DNA of 64,000 nt from Lunularia cruciata (lineage: Eukaryota; Streptophyta; Marchantiopsida; Lunulariales; Lunulariaceae), in NCBI GenBank assembly GCA_948567375.1, contig OX419762.1, forward strand, positions 26,924,608 to 26,988,607. Reading direction: 5' to 3'. Position numbers and translations under genes: made by a program. Numbering within the stretch: position 1 is the first letter of the stretch; the number at the start of each line of letters is the position of its first letter. Positions 46,801 to 59,813 of this stretch are shown here, piece by piece. The notes under the pieces are model-generated. The model did no database searches and was not told where the DNA came from. It worked only from the letters and a program-made list of their open reading frames with translations.

Positions 46801-49299
46801 AATAAAGAGAAGGTGCTCCTTTGGGGCATCGATTGTGTTTTTTCAGTGCAATCAGTGTCTTTTCTCTTCTCTTGTCCTTGGAGTATTACACTTACTTGCA
46901 TGCGGTAGAATTAACGGCATTGCAGGAGTCTCTTGTTCTCATGCTCATCTACATTTATACAAAAGATCATTTATATTTATACTTCATCATGCTCAAGATA
47001 ACACTTCCTTGAATAAGTATGGAGAATAAAAGAGCAAAGATGCACACAAAATGAAGACAACTTGAATCTAAATACCAAAGACATCCAAGGCTTTCTTTGG
47101 AAGAGAACATTCATCTAAATTATTTAATTATATTTTACATATAAGCTTGCCTTTTGGAGACCTTATCTAATGCTGTCCCAAACAAGCACTAGATCCTTAA
47201 AAAGGTTCGTATACTTCTTATAACCAAAGCCTCTACTAATATGCTCAAGATAGACCTTCCTTGACTATCTATCTTTGGAACATTCTAAAATTTATTCTTC
47301 CAAAATTATTAGATACATGTTGTAGTATCTCTCATTGATTTATAGTTGAGAAATATAGAATGGAAATATTTTTAATTTTTAATTTTTAATTTTTTTATCA
47401 ATTTAATCTTAATAATTAACAATAATATATAAATTTAAATAATCATCTAATCAAATCAAATATATGATTTAGTTACCATGTCTAATTTTTTATTAACTTT
47501 TTATTACTTTCTACTCTCTTTCATTTATGTAAGATTATGCTATGCTACTAATAATTCAGTTTATGTTTCTTGATCCTTGATTGTACAATGTGTACATGAT
47601 CATTTTGATATGTTATAATACTTATGATATTTATGATCAGATAGAAGCATTTAAAAATGAGTACCATGGAAGATAATAATTCATCATCTTGTAGAAAATT
47701 TCATAATGAAAAAATTCATATTAACACTAATAAAGTACTAATTTTAGTTAGGTAAAGTTATTTATTTATTTTAATAGAAATATTCTATATCCGGAATTAT
47801 GGACTCCATATAAAGGTTATCCTTATATTGATCGTGTTCTCATGTTTCTGTATAAAATGTTATTCAAGAAAAAAAGGACTAAAACATGTATACTTTTATA
47901 GTAAAACTTGCTTTACTGAATTGAGTTAATTGAGTTTTTGTAATTTTATCCTTTTCATTCTGTTTCAACAGTCTGAACACTAATAAAGAAACGTGAGTAC
48001 AGAAAACCATAACATGTTTTTTCTTGATGTTTTCTTACAGTAGAATTATTCCATCAAAACAAATTTTCCTCACAAATGAAGGAATTTTTGGATACTTAGT
48101 TCTCTTTTGCTTTCTAGAAATTCAATCAAAATTAATTAAATAGGTATGTGGTTTGAAATCCTTGGAACATATAAACCATTGAATCAAAAATAGAAGTTCA
48201 ATATCAGATTTTATTTTTTGAGCTTCAGACCTTATGAATAGTCTCCTTAATTTCTAATAACCCCTTCTACCATTTGTTTGCTAAGAATATTCCAACAAAA
48301 AGAAGGCAAAGATAAATATTTGCATCTTGCTTCAAGAAATTTTTTCACTCTAATATAATGAGTGATGCATTAAAAATATTATCTAATTTTTATGTATATA
48401 AGCTACAACAGATTATTTATTATTTATAAACTGAGTATTTATTGAGTATTTATTCTTTTTTGCAGTATTAATCATCAATAAATAACTAACTCAAATCATT
48501 TTTATAATTAAAATTTTTTTGATGAGCTTCTTGATAATATGGAAATGAGAAAACTATATTACAATAATTATCCCAATATTCATTCTTGGAAAAAATGAAA
48601 TTAATAATATGGAATGTAACACATTAATACAACGAGTTATTACTTTATTATGAACATTCTTGATTTGTTCATTTGATTTTCACATTCATCAAAGACTCAC
48701 TTTTATGGAAGTTGTTTTTGAAGTGAATGATACCCGTAATAAAGTGTTATACTAAAGATAGATGGATCTATCATCAAAACTATATTTGATAACAACTCAA
48801 GAGGATAAAACGTTAAACTTTCAAAATTTGTAGTTCACAAACTCAAGCTCTTTTGAATATTCATTATGTCAAACCTTCTTCAACTTATTTATTAAAGGTC
48901 CAAATAAGTATGACACATGAGACTAGACTAAGCTTCAATCGACCTCAACTTCACCTTGTCAACTCAATCCTTATGTTCAATCTTTCATACTCAAAATTCA
49001 ATAAAAAAACAAACTATCAAGGCCTTGAATCATCAAGGAGATTAATTCAATAAGTACCACATTTCACATTATCTAATTAAAACTTACCTTTTATGATCTT
49101 TCTCAACTATGCTAACAAGAATTTTATTTGTATTTGCAAAGTATTTTCACTCTTTGAATTACTTTCTCACTTGAGGAGTGGTTGATAAAACAACAAGATA
49201 CATTGAGGTTTATTCTTTTCCATTTTCAGTTCTATTTTTCTATTCCCTTGCTCATTCATCCTCTTTTGTGTCTTGATACTTGATTAAAAATTATTGTAT

Positions 49300-49610
49300 T
49301 AAGTTATTATAAATTAGCTCCATGAACTTTATAAACGTTCTTTCTATTGCAAACAAGTATTTATCGATCTAATTATTGAGTTATTGAGAATTAGCTCTAT
49401 GAACTTCCAATTTTTTTTGTTATTGCAAACAAGTATTAATTGATCTAATTATTGAGTTATTGAGAATTAGCTCTATGAACTTCCAATTTTTTTTGTTATT
49501 GCAAACAAGTATTAATTGATCTAATTATTGAGTTATTGAGAATTAGCTCTATGAACTTCCAATTTTTCTTTCTATTGCAATCAAGTATTAATTGATCTAA
49601 TTATTGAGTC
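49300..49610 (+). repeat. Tandem repeat, 76-77-bp unit, about four copies
   Basis: The gaacttccaa block recurs at 49401, 49477 and 49553 (76-bp spacing), with a more diverged first copy whose gaacttt starts at 49324. The middle copies are nearly identical (ttattgagaattagctctat..., gcaaacaagtattaattgat). AT-rich and non-coding. Confidence 0.92.
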
Positions 49611-51213
49611 TCCTTTTCTTGTTCTAACTTTAGTATCTTTCTTCATTATTGTACTTGACTAAGAAATACTACAAAGGTGAGGAAAAAAACACAATAGCAT
49701 TGTTATCAACAGTTCATGAATGATGAAAATGAATGAATTCTTGTTTGAGCATTGTCACTTATTAGGGATTAAAAAGCAGAGCTTAATTTTTTAACTCTTA
49801 TTAGTTCACAAGGCTCTTGATTTAAAAAGGAGATTCCACATGGAGGATGTAGATCCTCCTTGCTCTCTGCCCAGTACATTTAAAAAACTTAACCTTTTAT
49901 GATATATTATCATCTTTGCCAAATCCTAACTACAAGTAAGTAGGCTAGTAATATGATATTATACAAGCTAAACTTGGAGAATTAGATTAAATTTAAAGTT
50001 TGAGGTATATAACAAACAAGAAATATACAAATTTCTTAATAATATAAATATATAAATAACCATAATAATGAATGAAAAGTGTTAAATAGAGAAGAATTGT
50101 CCTACTTGACTTAAAAAACAAAAAAATAATAAAAAATCTAATGCAATTACGTAGAATGTAGAAAAATGTAACTATCTCTATTTACTTATTCTAAGAGGGA
50201 TTATTGCAATTCTTGCTAGAGAAGAAAAGGGCGACCGTCTAACACTAAGGATGGGAAGACACCATCAAGCTGGACAAGGGAGAGATAAAAAGGTAAATGG
50301 GGCTAAGCCCCAAGAGAGTCTTGCTAGAATCTTGCCCGAATAGATTCTCGCTGGAGAGGCTAATAATTGTGTTATACTGTTGACATGTAACTCATGTTGT
50401 TATCTAATTGAGTGGATACTTGGTCTTTTTAAACCGCGGTCGTTTATCCAATACTAAAATACTCAGATCTGATGTTTTCTTATTTTTGAATGGATCTGTA
50501 GTTCATTTAAATATCATTATGTATCTTTAATCCAATCAAAACATGGTGGTGACTTCATAGTCTTAATGACACTAGTATTTCAAGATGTAAAACATTGATT
50601 ATCTAAACTATAACCTATTCTACAAGCAAATCTTATTGAATTAGATAGGTTTAAAATCTTTTCAATTTTTCGATCAAAAGCAAATACATAGAGGATTTTA
50701 AAATCACGCTGGATTCTTTTGTTAAAGTGAAAAGTGTAGTTTATTTTAATTTATAATAATGGAGTATAGAAACTATTCTTCATGATATTAGTGAAACCCA
50801 ATCATTTCATTAATGATTGATTCAAATTTGTACTTCAACTTATTCAAAAAGTGTATCTTCAACCTAGTTTTAATATCTTACAGGAAAATAGTAAGATTTT
50901 TAAGATGAGATTTTAGTTCTTCAGAACTAAACTATTTATGTCGGATAACTCTTGTATCGTAAAGCTATGGAAATTTTTGCATTAACTATAGTGAAAATTC
51001 TTACTTATAATCAATTATGTTCTTGTGTGATTTATATCAAATTATTTATTTTATCGAGATGTATTAGAAAAGGGTTACAAATCTAAGCTTAAAGTTGTTT
51101 AATATATGGGGAACTATCAGACAGGTATTTTAGATTATTATGATCCATCTTACAAAAGCTAGAAGTTAAATTTGTTTGTATCAAGGATATTTTCAGCAAG
51201 GAAGCCGGCTGTA

Positions 51214-51480
51214 GGGGGTTCAACGGGTACATTTACTGTTCTTTAAGGGTTCTGTCGGAATCCATGAACCATAGAGGGCTTTTCAGATAGCATACCCATC
51301 GAATTTGGAAGGGTGATAAAAATTAATTGCGTGCAGAAATTTCGGCCTAATTTTCTTCTCCAGATTCTACGGGCCACGGATAATCCCATAAAATTAGATG
51401 GGTCACGAAAGAAGTCGCCCGTAAACTTCACTTGCACTTACGGATTTAAGGAGTTTCCGTGGCAAAAATGTACGGACCCC
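51214..51480. mobile_element. Candidate inverted-repeat element (267 bp), possible TA target duplication
   Basis: The left end is GGGGGTTCAACGGGTACATTT. The reverse complement of the right end is GGGGTCCGTACATTTTTGCC. They pair imperfectly over about 20 bp and are flanked by TA on both sides. The inside has no coding content. The start of the ends resembles the 27.6-kb MITE candidate (GGGGGTTTCAAG), so the two may be distant relatives. Confidence 0.35.
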
Positions 51481-53011
51481 TATTGAGTCCATAAGAACAC
51501 TCTAGCCCATGCGTATGCAGAGGGTGAGGACAAACTGAATTCACCTATTGGGGGAGTGCTAGCTCAGTAGTCCGAAAACTGTTAGAGAATTCCTATTATT
51601 ACATGAGCATGTGCAGATGTACATTGCCTTTCTCTCGGTCAAGGAGACTTGACGACATAGTATGTTGGACTAAGGGATTGCTTATGGAACAGAGCCTCGT
51701 TTGAAGATAAATGCACTTCCAAGATCGAGAAGAGCGTCAAAGAATAAGTGCCCCTTGTTTTGTATTCAAGTGGAAGATGTGATTGTAGATATAAGATCAG
51801 TTCGCTGTGCAAGAAGGCCTTTATCACTCTATTCCAAGGTTTAAATAAAATAAAATGGTATAGGCAATCTTTTTCATTAATCGAGAGATCTGTGTGACCC
51901 ATTTTGTACGAGGAAAACTAAGCCATGAGATCAAGACACATAAAACCGACAGAAACAACAGAACGCTCGATCTCACCTTGACCTCATTATTATTTATTCT
52001 CACAATGAACTGTTAACTTTATCTGCTTGTTTACGTGGGGTGCCTATCTCGAGGTTAAGTCGTTTCTTAATCACCTCAAGTTTGTAGAAACGGTCCTATT
52101 GTCCAAGTGAGCCTTGATCACTCTTGCATAAATCGGGGCTAGCAAGCAAGCATGCAATAATTGTGCATAAAATGATTGACACCAATTTGCTATGAAATCT
52201 ACATAAAGCTTAAACAGCTTCTTAAAACAAGACAGCATTTCTATGGATGGCATCGAGCCAATTGGCCTATGCTTTATTGCATGTTCGCTTCATGATTTCA
52301 GTAAAGGTGATAACAAACATCAGCCTCCCACAACATGTCAATATTTCAGTCAAGTTAGGCCTGGTGGTTGGTAAGGTACAATCCACAATATGGTCTAGCT
52401 TTTGTTTATACTCGTTTATTTTCTAAGACCAAGCCTTGGACACGTATCCACCACTTTCGATCTTTAAGTCTGCATTCCGATAAGGTCTTCGGTTATTACT
52501 TTCTTCCTTATTTGAACTCGGAGGCCCATCGAACATACATGAGTGTGTGTTTATCAACAGGCTACGAGTCAGTCAAAGCCTCCTAATAATTTATGTTCAA
52601 ACTAACCTCTGCAAATAACACGGGGTACAAGTTTTTGTTTTAGGCCAAGCTGATGTTACTTGCAATATAATACTTGGCGAAGGGCTATATGTTTTAAATA
52701 GGCGATATATCACTTGCTTATAAAGATATGAATATTTTGAGCAGAAGTGAAAATGTGAACTACCAAAATTATATATAAATATTCATTAAGGTACGAAGAC
52801 CAAATTTTACGGTGTTGAAAACTTACTGTAAGTTTTTTTCTGGATATAAGCAATCCAAATATGAAAATAAGTCCCTGCATGAAATTAAATCACATCATAT
52901 AAAGTTTTATTAATCTTTCTAAAATCCTTTCCATATTATTAAACATATTTATTCTAGAAAATCACAAGTTCGTACATTAATTATTTCTTGTGAAACTATA
53001 TGCACCCTTAA

Positions 53012-53221
53012 TAGGAGTGAACTCGTGTGAGATTTTTTGGGTGTGATGAAAGAGTTCCCAGACAAATCTGTGAACTCTTTCATCACACCAAAAAACACAT
53101 TTCACACTTGAGGATAAATGTTTTCTGATGATCATGATGATTCGTATTCTTAAATCTACTTCATCTCACTAATATTCTCACACCAACGAACAAAGGGGTG
53201 TGATCAACCAGGCACACCCTA
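53012..53221. mobile_element. Candidate foldback element (about 210 bp) with internal hairpin and TTAA flanks
   Basis: A strong internal hairpin has arms 53025-53057 and 53071-53107. The core gtgtgatgaaagagttc pairs exactly with gaactctttcatcacac around a roughly 14-nt loop. The outer ends, TAGGAGTG at 53012 and CACACCCTA ending at 53221, are imperfect inverted repeats flanked by TTAA at 53008-53011 and 53222-53225. Boundaries are uncertain because AT-rich flanks make TTAA likely by chance. Confidence 0.4.
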
Positions 53222-54935
53222 TTAATTCTATATAGTGATATGCGTGATTTTGTGTCTTCTTTATCTGCATGCCTAAGATCCTAGATTCTAAGGATGTAAG
53301 AATGTTCAAGTATACATACTAGTTGAATTATATTAGATATTGCAATTGAGCACAAACAGCATAGAATTATGATATTCTATATCTTTTTATGATTAATTGA
53401 AGGATCATTAACTTGTGTCAAAGGTAATGACATCATCATATGGGTTGAATTCTATTTTTATATTTATTGCTTGTAAGAGAAAACTTGAGTACTTTCTTAT
53501 TATTTTCGAATTAAAAATAAAAATAAAAAATAAGTTTAATTTATCAAGTCAATGTGTGTATATATATATATTTTTTAACGAAAATTTTAAAAATTAAAAT
53601 GTTTTGATATTGATTGCTTAAGATACTTATTTCTTATAAGATTCAATTCAAATTATATCAACACTAAGTTTGAAACGCCAAATTATATCTGAAACGCCCT
53701 AAGTAGTCCATATGATATAATTATGGTCACCAAGATAATCACCCAACATTTCACGCAACTAGGTTAGGCATACCAATGTTGAGACTCTTCTCTTTGTAAG
53801 CATGTAGATAAATGATTTTTCACATTATGGAGATGGGTAAATGTTCATGTTTATTGATTTGGTTACACCTAATCTTCATTACTTCTACCATCAAACGTTA
53901 CTGATGGTGTTCGTGTGATGAGATAAAATGCATCAGCAAGTTGAGAGAATATGTTACAATAATATATTTTTCTGAACCTAATTGTAATAAATTTTTAGTA
54001 GAAAAGATTTTTGAAAGAATTTTTTGAAGTATATTGATAATTTTTAGGAGATAAACCCGTTTATTTGTGTTGTTGAGTAACAAGACATAGGTAATTAATG
54101 AAATACTAAAAAAATTAATAAAATTAAGAAACAAAAGAAGTCCATTCTTCACTTACTTCTTGGCATTGATGGTGAATATCATTGTTGACTTATATATGTA
54201 GGATTTTCCTTAAGAAAATACGGTTGAAATAGAAGTGGAATATTTCTAGGCACCAATATTAGAATATTTAGAATATATTAGAATATATATCTTTGGTGTT
54301 TGCTATTTAGCTGAAAGTCTTGCATGATTCAGTTGTAAAAGGTTATATATCCTCTATATTGTTTTGTTTCATTTTATGCCTGGATTTGGGCATGTAAAAA
54401 TTTAGAAGGAAACTAATTTCCTTCTGATGAGAATGAAGAGAAATAATATTTTTTAAATTGTCAGCTGCAGGATTAATAGAACCCAAATTCTTCATGTAAG
54501 TTAATTTAACTCTTATGTTCCTCACTAGAAATTATACATACGTGGAACCGAATATGTAAATCTAAGTCACTTCCTCTCCAGATAGTGAACTGAGGTTTGT
54601 AGTCTAAAGAACAGTTCTATATAGCAAAATTGCATTTGTGTAATCCGTACATCACCTTTGAAGCAAGCTTAACACATAAAAAATTTCACTTTTGAGAGTG
54701 AGTAGATAAGGTGTTCCGAAATTTTCCCTTTTAAATCTAAGAAATCATGTTAGCAACCGATGTTCAAACATCAAACTTCTAGGCAACGCTCTAATAAATG
54801 ATCAATAGTTGGAAGAATGAGGAAACGCATATTTAGGTATTCGCTACGCTCATATAGTTTCTCCATGTACTGTACTGTATATCGCTCACAATATTTGAAC
54901 TTAATTGCAGTAGGCGGTAACTCGAATAAGTTCAA

Positions 54936-55142
54936 ATGACAGGAGAAGATAATCTGCTAATATACGAGGAAGGAGTGACTCCAGAAGAATTCGTTGCTGT
55001 TGGAATTCCCAAAGTCAAGCCTTCAGGCAAACTGAAGAGCTACCACATCTCCGGACTGGTAACCTTTCCAAACTGGAAGGATTGTACTAAAGAATTATCA
55101 CGTATCGAGAAAGTTGATAAATCAACCCCCACTTCGGAGTGA
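54936..55142 (+). CDS. Hypothetical ORF, 68 codons, possibly an exon
   Basis: An ATG-initiated ORF begins at 54936. It contains YEEGVTPEEFVAVGIPKVK, SGKLKSYHISGLVTFPNW and LSRIEKVDKSTPTSE. Its composition is unusually protein-like for this AT-rich region. A splice-acceptor-like tttgaacttaattgcag ends at 54910, and in-frame TAA codons separate it from the ORF start, so translation would begin at this ATG. I recognise no family and see no partner exon. Confidence 0.25.
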   Translation: MTGEDNLLIYEEGVTPEEFVAVGIPKVKPSGKLKSYHISGLVTFPNWKDCTKELSRIEKVDKSTPTSE

Positions 55143-58100
55143 TTTACCGTTCCATTCAAGCCAAAACCCACTTGAAAAAGAGATAAGTTCGGTAGCAGCA
55201 GGACCAATGACATAAGCTGCATCATAAATATGGATCTCGACCCCAGTTATCAATCATCATGAGGTGGACTCCAACTCTTACTCGCTCGCTCGTTCATTCC
55301 TTCGAGACGAGTACTACAAATCTGGCGATATTAAAGTGCATGCTGCTGCCTGCCTGCCCGCCTGCCGTTCGGAAAAGCCTGTAGAGAGTCTTGGCGTGGA
55401 GGAGGAGAAGACAAGGGTTTATCTTCTTCTTCTTCATTTCATCTTAGCTTCTTAGCTTCTCTTTCACTCGACCTTTGAGAAGACCAATGCAAGAGCAAGG
55501 GTGACGGGGGGGGAGGAGGAGGACGAGGGCGAGGACGAGGAGAGAGGCCTTAAACTATCACAAAGAGGCAAAGGCAAAATATAAATACTACCTACTTACT
55601 GACTGACTTCTTCACTCTTCTTTTTCTTCTTCCTCGTCTCTTGCTGCTAACTTGTAACCTGTAGAGACTCAATAAAATAGAATGCATAAACAGTGGTAGT
55701 ATCACGGTCAAAGTCTATGAATATATAGACTCGTGACGGGTATTCTCTTTTCAGCCCTGCAAGACCACCAAGGACAACGGCAAGTTGATGATGGGTAATA
55801 TTATTATCACGCTAGAAATTGTTGTTATTATTACTACTGCTACCACTACTACTACTACGCCCTACTCCCTACTACTTTCACTATGACAGATGGAGTGACA
55901 TGAAAGATGTAATATAAGAACTATTTTTATCGGAGGGGAGAGTGGGGGGAAACAGGAGTAGCACTATTCATCCTCTAGTTGGAAGTGGTTACATAGCTGG
56001 ACTCTTGAAGCAAGGCCGACAAAGACAACACCAACTTGACCGGAAGAGCTATACTTTCAAGGGTGGGGGATTTGGAGACTATTTGGAAGCCAATAAATAA
56101 GGGTCCTCTCCTCTCCTCATCACGGAGGCTGCGTAAAACAAAGGGGGTGCTCGTTGTAAGGACCAGTGGGGGCAAAGAACTACAAGGTCTTCGTGCTTTG
56201 TAACTCCGATTTCATTAGTTTTAAATAGGCGTGGACTAACGCTATTGCTTTGGGTAATGGACAAGATCACCAAAGACAACAACAACTTGACTGACGCCAT
56301 AGTTGGCCAGAGCGGACGATGTTTGTTTAACCCAAAAGATCGGGAAAAGATTGTGAAAGCTACGGGGAGTTTAGGACATGTTAAAGGGGCGATTAAGTTA
56401 ATAAGTAGACTTGACAGTTGTCGAAGTGAGGGCGATGGTCCTAGGGGAAGAGAGTGTTAGGACATGAAGACTTGGACAAAATAGTAGCATTTGACCAGAA
56501 AAGCTCTATAACAAACACGAGGGGCATGGGATTATATTAGACATGGGCCTAATATAATATGAAACATCAGATTAGGACATGGTGGAAAATTGAACGGGGT
56601 TTATTATTAGCGAGGGTTTGAATGGTAGGGTTCTTTTAGGGACGTGTTCCACTTTAGCGGGAGGGAAGGACAATCGCCGCATATCTTCATCACTTCCCTT
56701 CCTCCACAACTGGGAAAAGTCGCAGGCCAAAAGGACGGGAGGGAGGACTTTCTCCTAGTCAGTCAGGCGGTCGGTCAGTCAAATCGCTTCCCCACACCTT
56801 CAGACGATTTTGAATGGCCAATGTCTGCGTCGCCACGTAGAGAGCCTAGATGGATGAAATCGATGGATGGATGATCATCTATGCCGTCTGCGCCATGTAC
56901 GCGACCCTCCGCCGAAGCCGAGGAGGACAAGGATATATTTATACTCCGAGGGAAAAGTGACGGATTTCCTTCAGCAATGAAGGATTTTCTTTAGCGTCTC
57001 TTCGCCGAGTAATGACTAGGACAGGGACGGGTAAAGGGAAAGGATGGATTTGCATGGACGGATGAACGGAACTTTGTGCTCGCATCTGACAACATTGCGG
57101 CCTGTGACCGTGGGACTTTCTTTAAAGTGTCCTCAACCTTTTGTGTTTACAGATTGATTACGAGAAGAGTAAAGGCAAGGAACAGGCGGCTCGTATGGGA
57201 AACAAGAACGCTGTGAAGACCCCCCATCAAGCCGTACGAGGATAAAACCTAGGCGGTACATGGGACTTAGCCCCATATACAAGTAAAGACAAGGAAGAAG
57301 TAAACATCCGGATGGATGGACTGTTTTCGGTGTACAGAATACGGCTGATGACGACGTCGAGTAGACGAGAGAAAAGCTGTTGCCTACGTGAAAAGATGAG
57401 AAAGTGAGGGATTTTCTTTAAATGTCTTTAGCTTTTAGTTCGTTGAGTGCATGAACAGGAGGGACGGAGGGACGGCTCGTAGCAGTGGTGGTGGTGGTGG
57501 GTGCTACAGAGGAGAGGCGAGTTTGTCTTTTTGTTTTGTTTGGACTGCGGAAGGAACCGATCTCTCGCTGACCTGACGAGCTGAGCCGAAAGAGGTGATG
57601 GGATGTGATGTGAGAGCTGAGTGGGTTAGGTGGACTGGGTGAGGTCTCCTGCTGGCTGCTTCTGAACTGAACTGCTGTTGATGTTTTTGATGTTGCTGCT
57701 GCAACAGCTGTTGCTGTTACTATAACTCGTGATGGATGTGATCTGAAATAAAGAGAGAGAAAGAAGAACTACTACGCAACAGTGAACTGTGACTGAATGG
57801 GATGAGATGTGACTGGATGGATTGAGCTCTTCACTTACTACCGAGCTTGGATTGGGTGGATCGGAGTATACTTACTACTCTGCTGACTGACTGTTGATGG
57901 TTGTGGATGATTACAATTAGAAAGGGGACAAGGAAGAAAGAAGGGACTTGGGGGAGCGAGTGAAGAGGACTTTGTTTCTCGCTAAGGATTTGAAGGGGAG
58001 AGTTGATACTTATGGGGATTTGTTACAAGTTGTTGTTGCGAGGAGGGAAGAGGACTGTTTTTGTTGATGAAGAGAGAGGAACAGGGGTACGGAGAGAAAA

Positions 58101-59813
58101 GTGAAGGGGATGAGTTACTGACGGGGGACTTGTAATTAGTTGATGTGAGAGGAGACGAGACTGTTGTTGGTGCATGGGGGAGAAAGGAAAGGGGAGATGG
58201 CGGAACGTACGGGAGAAGGAGGAGGATGATGGTGGGGCATAGGGGAGCGAAACTGGGGGCGGCAGTGTGGGCAGAGAGGCAGGCAAGGAGATAGGGAGGG
58301 GAAGAGGGAAAAGAACAGAGGTGGGGAAGGGACCATGACATAGGAGTGGCTGTAGGGAAGGATTGCTTGCTTGTTTGTAGTTAGTATACTTGGAGGTCAA
58401 GGTCGGGTGGAAAGAAGTTTGGAAGCACGAACAAGGGGGTTGGATGAGCACTGCTAATTAGGGACACCGGTGAGTGAGCAAAGGGGGAGGGAAAGAAGGA
58501 GGGATGAGGGGAGAAGAAGAGGAGGGAAGGGCGGAGGGGATGAACAGGGAGTTGGCCAAGGATGTGACGAGGATGCTATGCACCTCCGTCTGACACTAAC
58601 AAGACAAACGCTTCCCTACTGGCTGGGCTCTGCGCACTGCAATCTCTTCACTGTTGTCTCTGCACTCCCTGAGAGAGCTCTGCAGAACTCCCCTGACGAG
58701 GAAAGAAAGAGGAAGAGAGAGAGAGAGAGAGGGAGAAAAAATAGCGTTTCTATGTGGGCGATAGTGTGGTTTTGTGGTTGTGTGTTTTGCTTTCCGTGAA
58801 GTAAGTACGTGAGAGAGATAGAAAGACAGACACGCCTGTGAGAAGAAAGAGAGCAGCGTACTCTCACTTTGTACCAAAGTAGATAGAAGCACAGCAAACG
58901 CAGCTCGAGCAAGCAAGCTACCCAGCCAAGAGCAGCAGCAGCGGGGAGGAGGAGGAGTTTAGAATTTCTGGGTCTTAGGAGGAGGAGGAATATGTTTGCT
59001 GTTGCTTTCTCTCAGTCTCCTCGAGCCTGTCCCGTCGGTCAATCCTAGGTCTATTGTTCATATGTCTCTCTGAGTCTCTCTCGGGACGTTAGAATTGGGA
59101 GCGTTGTGCCGATTCATGGTTGTAGAGTATGATGGTGTATCGGTTTTTGCTTTCTCCTTACTGAGCTCTTTGTCCCATTTCTCGTATCTGTGAGGGCAAG
59201 ACCACAATCTTCTCTCATCTCTCGGGTCCACTCGCCTCCAGGCGGACCTGTCCCATTCTCGCCCCCATTTTCTCCACTCTCTCCTTCCCGATATCTTATC
59301 AATAAGCCAACATTGGTTCTGGGCTAGCAGTATTCTGGGCGGCGTCTGTTAGTCTGTCATTCACTCAAGTGTTGTAGATAGTCCAGGTTCTTCTTCTATT
59401 TGATCAAACAAGCGGCTCCCATAAGTGGCTCGTGGCGCATTCGGTAGACCTCCGCTTTTGGTTCGGTGTCCCTGTTCGTCGTCAATGTTCTCGGCTCGTC
59501 CTAGTTCATCTGGGGGTATCGAGGTTTCCTTCGTTGTCAATCAGACCTCGGGTGTGGCTTGTTGTCATCCAAGGAGGAGTAGCTACTCGCTCATGGTGCG
59601 ATATAGGCTTGTCCAAATTGGAAACACCAGGGAAAATATCTATTGAAGTTGTGGGTGCTACACGGGACACGAAGGAGTTGTTTTCACTGGACAGATTCAA
59701 CAGGTACCGAGTGAAGGTCAGGGAGAGAGATAAGAAAGGTGCTGGTGGAAGAGTGGAGGAGGAGTTCACGGTATTTGTGAGGGAAAGATAGCGAGGAAAG
59801 TCGGAGCCGGGAA
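55143..59813 (+). promoter_or_regulatory. GRAS upstream region: purine-rich, low-complexity, probable promoter and long 5' leader
   Basis: From about 55.5 to 59.0 kb the plus strand is rich in GGA/GAGG tracts, with GTG, GA and GGAGGAGG runs, and lacks a supported gene; its long minus-strand frames are Pro/Ser/Leu low complexity and read through the GA tracts. A TATA-like ggatatatttatac lies at 56930-56943. The transcription start and any leader intron cannot be placed. The frames just before the ATG (59425-59791) start with GTG and are not treated as genes. Confidence 0.4.
58715..58730 (+). repeat. GA dinucleotide repeat upstream of the GRAS gene
   Basis: An uninterrupted GA run of about eight units lies within a wider purine-rich region, about 1.1 kb before the GRAS start codon. 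Confidence 0.9.

Larger units (their letters stand above)
46801..53007. other. AT-rich region with tandem repeats only
   Basis: Apart from the 76-bp tandem array and the inverted-repeat candidate at 51.2 kb, I see no coding sequence, RNA gene or transposon domain. Frames at 51.6-52.6 kb are short and unassigned. Confidence 0.4.

Noticed and set aside
51548-51590. tRNA-like start (gggggagtgctagctcagtagtccg)
   Set aside because: The D-arm-like ctagctcagtagt is suggestive, but no anticodon arm or GTTCRANNC T-loop follows at the right distance.
57982-58451. Overlapping minus-strand ORFs of 119 and 142 codons, rich in Pro and Ser
   Set aside because: They are the complement of GGA/GGGGA-rich DNA, which lacks stop codons on that strand by composition. 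Two frames are open at once, typical of low-complexity sequence.
58470-58916. ORFs on both strands across the GA repeat (Arg/Glu-rich and Ser/Leu-rich)
   Set aside because: Both follow from the GA microsatellite and purine bias; no ordered domain is seen.
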